This document shows positions 17,894-26,603 of a stretch of DNA of 64,000 nucleotides, one piece after another. The notes under the pieces are model-generated. The model worked only from the letters and a program-made list of their open reading frames with translations, was not told the DNA's origin and did not search any database. Origin of the DNA: Flavobacterium granuli (GTDB lineage: Bacteria; Bacteroidota; Bacteroidia; Flavobacteriales; Flavobacteriaceae); assembly GCF_900129705.1 (NCBI RefSeq), contig NZ_FQWO01000002.1, forward strand, positions 62,001 to 126,000. The letters run 5' to 3'. Position 1 is the first letter of the stretch. Every line of letters starts with the position of its first letter. A program made the position numbers and the translations under genes.

Positions 17894-18946
17894 ATGGATA
17901 GTACAATCATTATAGAAAAAAGTATCATCATACTAGTTGTTTTTGCCATTACCATGCTTATGGCAATGTACTCTACCCTAGCCGAACGTAAGGTAGCAGC
18001 TTGGCTTCAAGATCGTATTGGACCAAACAGAGCAGGAAAAGGCGGTATTTTACAACCACTTGCCGATGGATTAAAATTATTCTCGAAAGAAGAATTTGAA
18101 CCAAACACGCCCAACCGTTTTTTATTTTTCGTAGGGCCTGCTATCGCTATGAGTACAGCTCTGATGACCAGTGCCGTAATTCCCTGGGGCGATAAATTCC
18201 ATCTTTTTGGAAGAGATATTATATTACAAGCCACTGACATCGATATTGCCCTATTATACATCATCGGGATATTATCTATAGGCGTTTATGGTATTATGAT
18301 AGGTGGATGGGCTTCTAACAATAAATTCTCCTTGATGGGAGCAGTACGTGCCGCTTCGCAAATGATATCCTATGAAGTAGCGATGGGATTGTCATTAATA
18401 GCCTTATTGATGATGACAGGAACACTAAGCTTAAGAGAGATTTCATTGCAACAATCAGAAATGAACTGGAATGTGTTTTACCAGCCACTGTCTTTCTTGA
18501 TTTTCCTGATTTGTGCTTTTGCGGAAACAAACAGAACTCCATTTGATTTAGCAGAATGCGAAACGGAATTAATTGGAGGATATCATACAGAATATTCATC
18601 AATGAAAATGGGATTCTATTTATTTGCTGAATATGCCAATATGTTTATCTCCTCTGCAATACTTGCTGTTTTATTCTTTGGCGGATATAATTATCCCGGA
18701 ATGAGCTGGGCAGTGGAAAACTGGGGTGTGAACATTGCCAACATTATAGGAATTGCAGTATTATTTGCAAAAATATGCGGTTTCATTTTCTTTTACATGT
18801 GGGTAAGATGGACAATTCCAAGATTTAGATACGACCAATTGATGCATCTAGGATGGAGAATACTAATTCCGTTGTCGATTATCAATATCGTCATTACCGG
18901 AATCGTAATTTTAAGAGCCGAAATAGCCAGCTATTTAGGATTTTAA
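17894..18946 (+). CDS. nuoH: NADH-quinone oxidoreductase subunit H
   Basis: The 350-residue membrane subunit has eight or so TM helices and contacts the quinone site. Conserved segments are AERKVAAWLQDRIGPNRAGKGGILQPLADGLK (split here over residues about 28-58), FAETNRTPFDLAECETELIGG, and RWTIPRFRYDQLM. The 135-bp gap after it contains a structured repeat (18987-19063). Confidence 0.96.
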   Translation: MDSTIIIEKSIIILVVFAITMLMAMYSTLAERKVAAWLQDRIGPNRAGKGGILQPLADGLKLFSKEEFEPNTPNRFLFFVGPAIAMSTALMTSAVIPWGDKFHLFGRDIILQATDIDIALLYIIGILSIGVYGIMIGGWASNNKFSLMGAVRAASQMISYEVAMGLSLIALLMMTGTLSLREISLQQSEMNWNVFYQPLSFLIFLICAFAETNRTPFDLAECETELIGGYHTEYSSMKMGFYLFAEYANMFISSAILAVLFFGGYNYPGMSWAVENWGVNIANIIGIAVLFAKICGFIFFYMWVRWTIPRFRYDQLMHLGWRILIPLSIINIVITGIVILRAEIASYLGF

Positions 18947-18986
18947 TCTCCTTAGAAATTAAGATTATATTCATATAGAAAAGCAC

Positions 18987-19063
18987 TAGCCCTGATAGCA
19001 GCGGCATCCTTTTATTTTTTTCTTTAAAAAATAAAAGATAAAGCGGATAGCAGGAATAAGCTA
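18987..19063 (+). repeat. Structured intergenic repeat, copy 1 (inside the nuo operon)
   Basis: A perfect 12-bp hairpin (CTTTTATTTTTT 19009-19020, AAAAAATAAAAG 19026-19037) sits inside an outer stem in which TAGCCCTG (18987-18994) pairs with CAGG (19051-19054) and GCTA (19060-19063), leaving a 5-nt bulge. The flanks contain GATAGCAGCGGCATC on the left and GATAAAGCGGATAGCAGG on the right. A second copy lies at 30655-30750 on the other strand, so this is a repeat family and not chance. In the mRNA it would form a stable structure between nuoH and nuoI. Confidence 0.75.
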
Positions 19064-19081
19064 CAAATAAAAATTAAAAAA

Positions 19082-19627
19082 ATGTCAATAGAAGCCATAT
19101 CCTTATCGGGAAGAAAAAAGCTGGTCTCCAATAAAGAGATGACCTTTTGGGAAAGAATGTACCTTGTTGCAATTGTCAAAGGTTTGATGATAACATTAAG
19201 ACATTTATTCTCCAAAAAGGTGACCATTCAATACCCAGAACAGCAACGTACAATGAGCCCTGTTTACAGAGGACAACACCAGTTAAAAAGGGACGAACAA
19301 GGGAGAGAGAACTGTACTGCTTGTGGTTTATGTGCCCTTTCTTGCCCGGCCGAAGCCATTACGATGAAAGCCGCTGAACGCAAACCGGAAGAGAAAATGC
19401 TGTACCGTGAGGAAAAATATGCTTCGATTTATGAAATCAATATGTTGCGTTGTATTTTTTGCGGACTCTGTGAAGAAGCTTGTCCAAAAGACGCTATTTA
19501 TCTGACTACTTCAAAAGTATTGGTTCCGGCTAACTATGATAGAGAAGATTTTATTTTCGGTAAAGACAAATTAGTTATGCCATTGGATATCGCAATGAAA
19601 AATGCTCAACTTAAAAACGCTAACTAA
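19082..19627 (+). CDS. nuoI: NADH-quinone oxidoreductase subunit I
   Basis: The 181-residue 23-kDa subunit carries clusters N6a and N6b. Two ferredoxin motifs are present: CTACGLCALSCP (about 79-90) and CIFCGLCEEACP (about 120-131). The N-terminal amphipathic helix anchors it on the membrane arm. Its stop overlaps the nuoJ ATG (TAATG). Confidence 0.95.
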   Translation: MSIEAISLSGRKKLVSNKEMTFWERMYLVAIVKGLMITLRHLFSKKVTIQYPEQQRTMSPVYRGQHQLKRDEQGRENCTACGLCALSCPAEAITMKAAERKPEEKMLYREEKYASIYEINMLRCIFCGLCEEACPKDAIYLTTSKVLVPANYDREDFIFGKDKLVMPLDIAMKNAQLKNAN

Positions 19628-20139
19628 TGTCAACGATACTTATTATATTTTGTGTTTTAGCTGCCATCACTTTGTCAACAGCATTTTTGACTATATTTAG
19701 CAGAAACCCTATTCACAGTGCACTTTATCTGGTGATCTGTTTTTTCTCTATTGCCGGTCATTATTTATTATTGAATTCTCAGTTCCTGGCGATAATGCAT
19801 CTTATTGTCTATTCAGGAGCGATTATGATTTTATTCTTGTTCACCATCATGTTGATGAATTTAAACAAGGAAAACGAAGTACATAAACCAAGAATTACGC
19901 GTCTGGGAGCCATTGTTTCTTTTTGCTTGATTTGTATCGTTTTAATTTTGGTTTTCATCAACTCTAAACCAATTATTGGCGAATATGTTCACACAGGTGA
20001 AGATTACCAATCCATAAAAGTTTTGGGTCATGTGCTGTTGAACGAATATATGGTACCTTTTGAATTTGCGTCCATTCTGCTTTTAGTAGCAATGATTGGA
20101 GCCGTTCTATTGTCTAAAAAAGAAAAAACAGGGAAATAA
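19627..20139 (+). CDS. nuoJ: NADH-quinone oxidoreductase subunit J
   Basis: The 170-residue membrane subunit has five TM helices. The typical [23 protein letters not shown] segment is split over residues about 27-50, with [22 protein letters not shown] after it (the pi-bulge TM3 region). It ends just before nuoK with a 1-nt gap. Confidence 0.94.
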   Translation: MSTILIIFCVLAAITLSTAFLTIFSRNPIHSALYLVICFFSIAGHYLLLNSQFLAIMHLIVYSGAIMILFLFTIMLMNLNKENEVHKPRITRLGAIVSFCLICIVLILVFINSKPIIGEYVHTGEDYQSIKVLGHVLLNEYMVPFEFASILLLVAMIGAVLLSKKEKTGK

Positions 20140-20140
20140 A

Positions 20141-20461
20141 ATGAATAATATTTTAAATGAAATAGGCATCGAAAACTACATTTTTCTCTCTACTATACTT
20201 TTTTGTATTGGGATCTTTGGAGTTTTATACAGACGAAATGCTATCATTGTATTTATGTCTATCGAAATTATGTTGAATGCGGTCAACCTTTTGTTTGTTG
20301 CCTTTTCTACTTATCACCAGGATGCCCAAGGACAAATTTTTGTGTTTTTCTCGATGGCTGTTGCTGCCGCAGAGGTTGCCGTAGGTCTAGCCATTCTAGT
20401 TTCGATATTTAGAAATTTAGGTTCGATTGACATCAATAATTTAAAAAACTTAAAAGGATAA
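20141..20461 (+). CDS. nuoK: NADH-quinone oxidoreductase subunit K
   Basis: The 106-residue, three-TM antiporter-like small subunit is homologous to MrpC. Family motifs are [27 protein letters not shown] (split over about 25-51, with the key membrane Glu in SIEIMLN) and [11 protein letters not shown] with the second conserved Glu. The start ATG 20141 directly follows the nuoJ stop; an upstream in-frame ATG at 20096 lies inside nuoJ and would add a basic tail foreign to the family. Confidence 0.95.
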   Translation: MNNILNEIGIENYIFLSTILFCIGIFGVLYRRNAIIVFMSIEIMLNAVNLLFVAFSTYHQDAQGQIFVFFSMAVAAAEVAVGLAILVSIFRNLGSIDINNLKNLKG

Positions 20462-20467
20462 ACTATA

Positions 20468-22351
20468 ATGGACATGAATTTAGCTTTACTCTTATTATTA
20501 GCTCCTTTTTTAGGATTTTTATTTAATATTTTCTTTGGAAAAAACATTGGTAAAACTGCTTCCGGAATAATCGGAACAGGCACTGTAGTGCTTTCATTTG
20601 CGCTAAGCATTTTCTTTTTCCTTCAAATAAATCAAAGCCATCAAGCGATTAGCATTCAATTGTTCGATTGGATCCAAATCAGTAATTTCAAGGTAGATTT
20701 TGGTTTTCTTTTAGACCAATTATCCATACTTTGGTTGCTTTTTGTCACCGGAATTGGTTCGTTGATACACCTGTACTCCATCAGCTATATGCATGATGAT
20801 GAAAATATGCATAAGTTTTTCGCTTACTTAAACTTGTTTATCTTCTTCATGATTGCCTTAGTAATTGGAAGTAATCTAGTGGTATTATTCATCGGATGGG
20901 AAGGTGTTGGACTTTGTTCTTATCTTCTTATTGGATTCTGGCATAAAAACCAAGATTTCAACGATGCTGCCAAAAAGGCGTTCATCATGAACCGTATTGG
21001 TGATTTGGGCTTATTAATAGGGATGTTCATCCTAGGCTCTTTATTCTCTACTTTAGATTATGCTACTTTAAAAACAGCTATCGCTGGAGCAACTGATCTG
21101 AACATCTATTGGATTTCTGCTGCGGCCTTTGCTTTGTTCATTGGAGCTTGTGGAAAATCGGCACAAATCCCATTGTACACTTGGTTACCGGATGCGATGG
21201 CAGGACCAACGCCGGTTTCGGCATTGATTCACGCTGCAACGATGGTGACGGCTGGTATTTTTATGATTACCCGATTGAATTTCCTTTTTGATTTAGCGCC
21301 AGACGTTCAAAATATTATTGCCATTGTTGGTTCGATAACTGCTTTGGTAGCCGCTACAATTGCCTTGGTTCAAACCGATATCAAAAAAGTACTGGCCTAC
21401 TCTACGGTTTCTCAATTGGGATTAATGTTTTTGGCCTTAGGTTTAGGTGCCTATGAAGTGGCCGTTTTCCACGTTATCACGCATGCTTTCTTCAAAGCTT
21501 GTCTTTTCTTAGGTTCGGGTTCTGTGATTCATGCCTTACATGGAGAACAAGACATGCGCAACATGGGCGGATTGAAAAAAGTAATGGGCATCACATTCAT
21601 CACTTTCTTAATCTCTTCTTTGGCGATTTCAGGAATACCGCCTTTTTCAGGTTTCTTCTCAAAAGACGAAATCTTATTAGTAGCATTCGAACACAACAAA
21701 GTACTTTGGTTCATCGCTTCCTTAGCTTCTCTTATGACCGCCTTCTATATGTTTCGTTTATTGTACCTTACTTTCTTCAAAGAATTCAGAGGTACAGCAG
21801 AACAGAAAAGTCATTTGCATGAAAGTCCTTCATTGATTACTTTCCCTTTGATTGTTTTGGCCATCTTAGCGACAATTGGCGGATTGATTAGTTTACCGAC
21901 CAACAGTTGGTTAAATGCTTACCTTGCTCCTTTGTTTACCAAAACAGCAACCGAAGCACATCATTTTGGAACAACAGAATATGCATTGATGGCTGTTGCC
22001 GTAATTGGCGGAATTGTGGGAATCGCAATTGCCTATGCAAAATACATCAAACAAAATCAGCTTCCGGCAGAAGATGCTGCTATCAGCGGTTTTGCAAAAG
22101 TATTATACAACAAATATTATGTAGATGAAATCTATGATTATCTATTTGTAAAATCAACCAACAGCCTGTCTAGATTCTTTAGAGACCAAGTAGAAACTAC
22201 TTTGTCATCTCTAGTATTTGGATTAGGAAAAGTAACCAATGAAATAGCGTTTCAAGGTAAAAAATTACAAAGCGGAAGTATCGGTTTTTATCTTTTTGCT
22301 TTTGTTTTAGGACTTTGCGCCATTGTAACCTATTTATTTTTAGCTCAATAA
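20468..22351 (+). CDS. nuoL: NADH-quinone oxidoreductase subunit L
   Basis: The 627-residue antiporter-like proton-pumping subunit has about 16 TM helices and the long C-terminal lateral helix that ties the membrane arm together. Conserved blocks are GWEGVGLCSYLLIGFW (with the key Glu), GKSAQIPLYTWLPDAMAGPTPVSALIHAATMVTAG (about 235-265, with key Lys) and FFSKDEIL. Codon use and spacing (6 nt after nuoK) match its neighbours. Confidence 0.96.
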   Translation: MDMNLALLLLLAPFLGFLFNIFFGKNIGKTASGIIGTGTVVLSFALSIFFFLQINQSHQAISIQLFDWIQISNFKVDFGFLLDQLSILWLLFVTGIGSLIHLYSISYMHDDENMHKFFAYLNLFIFFMIALVIGSNLVVLFIGWEGVGLCSYLLIGFWHKNQDFNDAAKKAFIMNRIGDLGLLIGMFILGSLFSTLDYATLKTAIAGATDLNIYWISAAAFALFIGACGKSAQIPLYTWLPDAMAGPTPVSALIHAATMVTAGIFMITRLNFLFDLAPDVQNIIAIVGSITALVAATIALVQTDIKKVLAYSTVSQLGLMFLALGLGAYEVAVFHVITHAFFKACLFLGSGSVIHALHGEQDMRNMGGLKKVMGITFITFLISSLAISGIPPFSGFFSKDEILLVAFEHNKVLWFIASLASLMTAFYMFRLLYLTFFKEFRGTAEQKSHLHESPSLITFPLIVLAILATIGGLISLPTNSWLNAYLAPLFTKTATEAHHFGTTEYALMAVAVIGGIVGIAIAYAKYIKQNQLPAEDAAISGFAKVLYNKYYVDEIYDYLFVKSTNSLSRFFRDQVETTLSSLVFGLGKVTNEIAFQGKKLQSGSIGFYLFAFVLGLCAIVTYLFLAQ

Positions 22352-22360
22352 TTTTATACC

Positions 22361-23803
22361 ATGAACGTATCACTACTATTAATTATACTTCTTGTTGGTG
22401 CATTTGCAACTTATCTTGCCGGTGACAAACTGGCTTCAAAAGTGGCTTTATTCTTTGGGTTATCCGCTTTAGGGTGTTCCATCGAATTATTAAACCAGTT
22501 TAATGCCGGAGAAAACATTAGTTACCTAAGCCAATGGATTAATCAGCCCAATATAGCATTTGCCTTAAAAGCCGATGGCCTATCTATAGCCATGCTACTA
22601 TTGACAACTGCTCTGACACCAATCATTATCTTTTCATCCTTTGGAAATGACTATAAAAATGCGAAAGCATTCTACAGCCTCATCTTGTTTATGGCTTTTG
22701 CTATGGCAGGAACTTTCCTAGCATCTGATGGGCTTTTATATTACATTTTCTGGGAACTATCATTAATTCCTATTTATTTCATTGCCTTACTTTGGGGTAA
22801 CGGAGATACTGAAGAACGTAAAAAAGCAGTGGTAAAATTCTTTATTTATACCCTTGCCGGATCATTATTTATGCTGATTGCCTTCGTTTATCTGTACCAA
22901 CAAGCTGGAAGCTTCTTATTGGAAGATCTTTACAAACTGGATTTATCGGCTACGGAGCAATTATGGATCTTCTTGGCTTTTTTCTTAGCCTATGCGATCA
23001 AAATTCCAATCATTCCTTTTCATAGCTGGCAAGCCAAAGTATATCAAAAAGCACCTGCTGCAGGGACAATGTTACTTTCAGGAATCATGCTGAAAATGGG
23101 ATTGTACAGCGTTATTCGTTGGCAATTGCCTATTTCACCGCTTGCGGCAAAAGAATACATGAATATCTTCATTGGTCTTGGAATTGCTGGAGTTATCTAC
23201 GGATCAATTGTAGCTTTGAGACAAAAAGACCTGAAAAAATTACTGGCTTATTCCTCATTGGCCCACGTAGGCTTAATTGCAGCCGGAACCTATACACTAA
23301 CTATTGACGGATTACGAGGCGCCGTTTTACAAATGATTGCACACGGTTTTGTGGTTGTTGGATTGTTCTTCATTGCTGAAATCATTTTTAGAAGATACGA
23401 GACCAGAACCATTTCTGAAATGGGTGGAATTCGTTCCCAATCCCCTAAATTTGCTTCAATGTTCTTACTATTAGTATTAGCATCTGTGGGACTGCCTACC
23501 ACTTTCAACTTTGTTGGGGAATTTACCGTACTGTATAGCCTTTCTCAAATCAACTTATGGTTTGCCCTTTTAGGAGGAACAACCATTATCTTAGGAGCAT
23601 ATTATATGTTGAAAATGTACCAACACGTGATGCTGGGAGAAACTAACAGCAAAGTATTTGCGGATGTTACTGCTAAAGAAGCGATAACATTGGTACTGAT
23701 TATCGGCGTTATTTTCTTCTTTGGAATGTATCCAAAACCAATTACAGACTTGATCACACCAAGTTTGGAAAATATTTTAACTCATATTAATAGAGTAAAT
23801 TAA
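22361..23803 (+). CDS. nuoM: NADH-quinone oxidoreductase subunit M
   Basis: The 480-residue antiporter-like subunit has about 14 TM helices. The key Glu is in FWELSLIPIYFIALLWG (about 129) and the broken-helix Lys region is in AIKIPIIPFHSWQAKVYQKAPAAGTMLLSG. It is followed not directly by nuoN but by a 405-bp cassette with a passenger gene. Confidence 0.95.
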   Translation: MNVSLLLIILLVGAFATYLAGDKLASKVALFFGLSALGCSIELLNQFNAGENISYLSQWINQPNIAFALKADGLSIAMLLLTTALTPIIIFSSFGNDYKNAKAFYSLILFMAFAMAGTFLASDGLLYYIFWELSLIPIYFIALLWGNGDTEERKKAVVKFFIYTLAGSLFMLIAFVYLYQQAGSFLLEDLYKLDLSATEQLWIFLAFFLAYAIKIPIIPFHSWQAKVYQKAPAAGTMLLSGIMLKMGLYSVIRWQLPISPLAAKEYMNIFIGLGIAGVIYGSIVALRQKDLKKLLAYSSLAHVGLIAAGTYTLTIDGLRGAVLQMIAHGFVVVGLFFIAEIIFRRYETRTISEMGGIRSQSPKFASMFLLLVLASVGLPTTFNFVGEFTVLYSLSQINLWFALLGGTTIILGAYYMLKMYQHVMLGETNSKVFADVTAKEAITLVLIIGVIFFFGMYPKPITDLITPSLENILTHINRVN

Positions 23804-23815
23804 ATTTAGGATTAA

Positions 23816-24220
23816 GGGATTTACGAATTAGGATTACTATGCTATGACCAAGGAAGAACTTAAGAAACGTAACAAAGCAGTTGATGTAGTTTCTTATCAA
23901 CTTTTTAAATCCTCTTCTTCAGTTGCAGCAAACTACAGATCCGTTTGCAGAGGAAAATCAGATGCTGATTTTCTAAATAAATTGAAAATTGTAGATGAAG
24001 AAGCTGATGAAAGTTTATTTTGGTTAGAATTTATTAAAGGTTTAGAAATTGAATGTGATAAAGTCCGGCTTGAAAAATTAATACAAGAAGCAAACGAATT
24101 GGTTTCCATTTTTTCGGCAGGAATAAAAACGATAAAAGAAAAAAATAACATAAAAAACTAAGGTTAGGAATAATAGAATCAGGTAATAAACAGGTATTAA
24201 ATCCTAAATTCTAAAATCCC
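23816..24220. mobile_element. Passenger cassette with imperfect terminal inverted repeats in the nuo operon
   Basis: The left end (23816-23839, starting GGGATTTACGAATT) and the right end (24195-24220, on the minus strand starting GGGATTTTAGAATTT) match at about 20 of 24-26 positions with one gap. They enclose exactly one small gene, the four-helix-bundle ORF. No transposase is present and no target duplication is obvious. The whole unit occupies the nuoM-nuoN gap, which is otherwise tightly packed in this operon. Mobility is inferred from structure and location. Confidence 0.5.
23844..24161 (+). CDS. Four-helix-bundle (S23/IVP-like) protein, probably shortened
   Basis: The 105-residue protein belongs to the four-helix-bundle family first seen in 23S rRNA intervening sequences. 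The diagnostic stretch is SSSSVAANYRSVCRGKSDADF, followed by VDEEADESLFWLEFI and EANELVSIFSAGIKT. From my knowledge of the family, members usually run near 115-125 residues with a full first helix (a QFALRIIKL-like segment) between the basic N-terminus and this region. Here KKRNK runs almost directly into AVDVVSYQLFKS, as if about 17 residues had been lost in frame. Function is unknown. It is not a complex I subunit. Confidence 0.75.
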   Translation: MTKEELKKRNKAVDVVSYQLFKSSSSVAANYRSVCRGKSDADFLNKLKIVDEEADESLFWLEFIKGLEIECDKVRLEKLIQEANELVSIFSAGIKTIKEKNNIKN

Positions 24221-24238
24221 AAATCAAAAAATCAAAAT

Positions 24239-25609
24239 ATGAATACATTAATAGCTATAATAGGATTAGGTGTTTTATGCCTTTTATTTGAAATTTTCGA
24301 ATGGAGAAAAGCGATTATTCCCGTAACCGTTATTGGACTATTGGCTGTCCTTGGATTAAATATATCCGAATTTAACTCTCCTGAAGCCTACTACAACAAT
24401 ATGATGATTGTGAGTAAATTTTCTACGGCATTCTCAGCTTTGTTTATAATCCTTACCCTTTTCTTGGTAATCTTAAGTCATAAATTTTACGAAAATCAAC
24501 CGGGAAAACTATCGGATTTCATTGCCATAAAAATATTCTTGCTTGCAGGAGCGGTTGCCATGGTTTCTTTTGGCAACTTGGCCATGTTCTTTTTAGGGAT
24601 CGAAATTTTATCGATTGCCTTATACGTTTTGGCATCAAGCAGCAGACAGAGTGTAAAAAGTAACGAAGCGGGACTAAAGTATTTCTTAATGGGATCTTTC
24701 GCCTCTGGTATCATCCTGTTTGGCATCTGTTTGATCTACGGTGCTATGGGAAGTTTTGATGTTATTGAAATCAGCGAATTATCCCGTTCTGCCGAATTGC
24801 CGATTTGGTTTCCTATTGGGATTATTTTGGTTGCTATCGGTATGTTTTTCAAAATTGCCGCTGTTCCTTTCCATTTCTGGGCTCCGGATGTTTATGAAGG
24901 TTCTCCTACATTGACCACTGCCCTAATGAGTACTTTGGCAAAGGTGGTCGCTATTGCTACTCTATTCAAACTGTTGAACGTGATGAATGCCGATCTTTCG
25001 CCTTCTTTCCAATTAGTGATTGTTATTATCTCTATGGCTTCAATGACCGTAGGAAATATTATGGCATTACGACAAGTAAACGTAAAACGTATCTTAGCTT
25101 TCTCTGGAATTTCTCATGCCGGTTTCATGTTAATGACCCTGCTAAGCACTACAAACGCAGCCGGAACCTTATTATATTATACCTCTGCTTATGCCTTGGC
25201 GGGAATCGCTGCTTTTAGCGTAATCCTATATGTTTGTAAACACAACGAAAACGAAGATATCACCAATTTCCACGGATTAGGAAAAACCAATCCCTTATTA
25301 GCCGCTATTCTAACAGCATCATTATTGTCTATGGCTGGAATTCCAATATTTTCCGGATTCTTTGCCAAACTGTTTTTATTCAATCAGACCATTCAGGCCG
25401 GTTATATCGCCTTAGTGATAGTTGCCGTAGTCAATTCGATTATAAGCGTAGGTTACTACTTCAAATTGATCCTGGCGATGTATACTAAGGAAGCCAACGA
25501 AGAAAGAACAGCGACTCCAATTACGATTTATGCCGTTGCCGTTATAGCAATTGTATTGAATATTGCCTTAGGATTGTTCCCTTCCTACGTTTTGGATTTA
25601 TTGGCATAA
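24239..25609 (+). CDS. nuoN: NADH-quinone oxidoreductase subunit N
   Basis: The 456-residue antiporter-like subunit has about 14 TM helices. The FFLGIEILSIALYVLASS block (key Glu) and the PFHFWAPDVYEGSPTLTTALMSTLAKVV block (Lys-containing) are conserved. It is the last gene of the operon; a terminator begins 24 nt after the stop. Confidence 0.95.
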   Translation: MNTLIAIIGLGVLCLLFEIFEWRKAIIPVTVIGLLAVLGLNISEFNSPEAYYNNMMIVSKFSTAFSALFIILTLFLVILSHKFYENQPGKLSDFIAIKIFLLAGAVAMVSFGNLAMFFLGIEILSIALYVLASSSRQSVKSNEAGLKYFLMGSFASGIILFGICLIYGAMGSFDVIEISELSRSAELPIWFPIGIILVAIGMFFKIAAVPFHFWAPDVYEGSPTLTTALMSTLAKVVAIATLFKLLNVMNADLSPSFQLVIVIISMASMTVGNIMALRQVNVKRILAFSGISHAGFMLMTLLSTTNAAGTLLYYTSAYALAGIAAFSVILYVCKHNENEDITNFHGLGKTNPLLAAILTASLLSMAGIPIFSGFFAKLFLFNQTIQAGYIALVIVAVVNSIISVGYYFKLILAMYTKEANEERTATPITIYAVAVIAIVLNIALGLFPSYVLDLLA

Positions 25610-25632
25610 AGAACACACTTTATCTATCCCAC

Positions 25633-25666
25633 AAAACCATCAAAAGCAATTTTGATGGTTTTTTTT
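25633..25666 (+). terminator. Terminator of the nuo operon
   Basis: A perfect 13-bp stem AAAACCATCAAAA / TTTTGATGGTTTT with loop GCAA is followed by a T-run to 25666. Confidence 0.9.
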
Positions 25667-25720
25667 ATCCCTGCCATTTAAAATTAAAAACCAATTTCCC
25701 AATAAAAACAAAAAATACAT

Positions 25721-25761
25721 TTGGTTCCAAAAGCTTTTTAGTACATTTGTATATACAAATG
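25721..25761 (+). promoter_or_regulatory. Promoter with overlapping 18-bp perfect palindrome
   Basis: TTG (25721-25723), an 18-bp spacer and TACATTTG (25742-25749) form a good promoter for the FrnE-like gene, with a start near 25753 and a leader of about 34 nt. The palindrome CATTTGTATATACAAATG (25744-25761) is perfect and covers the -7 box and start point, an ideal repressor site. The binding protein is unknown. Confidence 0.6.
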
Positions 25762-25786
25762 AAATTGGCTCTAAAATAAATCAAGG

Positions 25787-26503
25787 ATGGAAAACAAATT
25801 AAAAATACAAATCTGGTCGGACATCATGTGTCCGTATTGCTATATTGGAAAAAGAAGAATCGAAGCGGCTCTAGAGCAATTCAAACATAAAAATGCTGTA
25901 GAAATAGAATGGAAAAGCTTTCAGCTTGACGCAAATTTTGTAGCTTCGGAAGGAGATAATTTAACCGAACATCTGGCAGAAAAATACGGAAAAGATAAAA
26001 AATGGGCTCAAGAAATGATGGATAACATGACCCAAAACGCTAAAAATGCAGGATTGGATTTCCATTTTGAAAAAGCCGTCATGGCCAATTCATTTGATGC
26101 CCATCGCTTATTGCATTTGGCCAAGAAATTCCAACTAGGCAACGAACTAAAAGAACTATTGTTTAAAGCGTACTTAACCGATGGTAAAAACATAGGCGAT
26201 TTAGCAACCCTAAAAGAATTGGGAATTCAAGCCGGCCTTGATGCCGCAGCAATTGATGACGTATTACAATCGGATGCTTATGCGACAAACGTAAAACAAG
26301 ATATCGAAATGGCTCAGAACATAGGTGTTCAGGGTGTACCATTTTTTGTTTTAGATAACAAATATGCGATTTCCGGTGCACAACATGTTGATACTTTTGT
26401 TCAAACAATTGAAAAAGTATGGCAAGAAGGGCAGTTTGATTCCAAAATAACGGTAATTAACACTCCTTCCGAAGGAAGCTGTGATATTAATGGTTGCAAT
26501 TAA
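25787..26503 (+). CDS. DsbA family oxidoreductase, FrnE-like
   Basis: The 238-residue thioredoxin-fold protein has a CPYC active site at residues 15-18 (WSDIMCPYCYIGKRR), an inserted helical domain (about 60-165), and the cis-Pro segment GVQGVPFFVLDNKYAISGAQ near 180-200. It matches the FrnE/polyketide dithiol-isomerase branch of DsbA. There is no signal peptide, so it is cytoplasmic. FrnE of Deinococcus is linked to oxidative stress; a similar role here is only a guess. The extra CDINGC cysteines at the C-terminus may be redox-active or metal-binding. Confidence 0.88.
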   Translation: MENKLKIQIWSDIMCPYCYIGKRRIEAALEQFKHKNAVEIEWKSFQLDANFVASEGDNLTEHLAEKYGKDKKWAQEMMDNMTQNAKNAGLDFHFEKAVMANSFDAHRLLHLAKKFQLGNELKELLFKAYLTDGKNIGDLATLKELGIQAGLDAAAIDDVLQSDAYATNVKQDIEMAQNIGVQGVPFFVLDNKYAISGAQHVDTFVQTIEKVWQEGQFDSKITVINTPSEGSCDINGCN

Positions 26504-26591
26504 CGCCATCCTCCCCCCCAGCTCTAAAAAACAAGATATAACTAATCACAAAAATTAACCACCTTTTCAGGAAGCATAAAACCATAATGAC

Positions 26592-26599
26592 TAATTTTG
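26592..26599 (+). promoter_or_regulatory. -7 box 4 nt before the umuC ATG
   Basis: TAATTTTG matches TAnnTTTG and ends 4 bp before ATG 26604, so the transcript would start at or next to the A of the start codon. There is no matching -33 element and no recognisable LexA box. Confidence 0.4.
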
Positions 26600-26603
26600 C
26601 CCT

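Noticed and set aside
23844..24161. Four-helix-bundle gene as an extra complex I subunit
   Set aside because: It has a family signature unrelated to complex I, lies in an inverted-repeat cassette, and looks shortened.
26504..26591. C-rich tract after the FrnE-like gene as a regulatory site
   Set aside because: A single run of eight C without any symmetric partner or hairpin.
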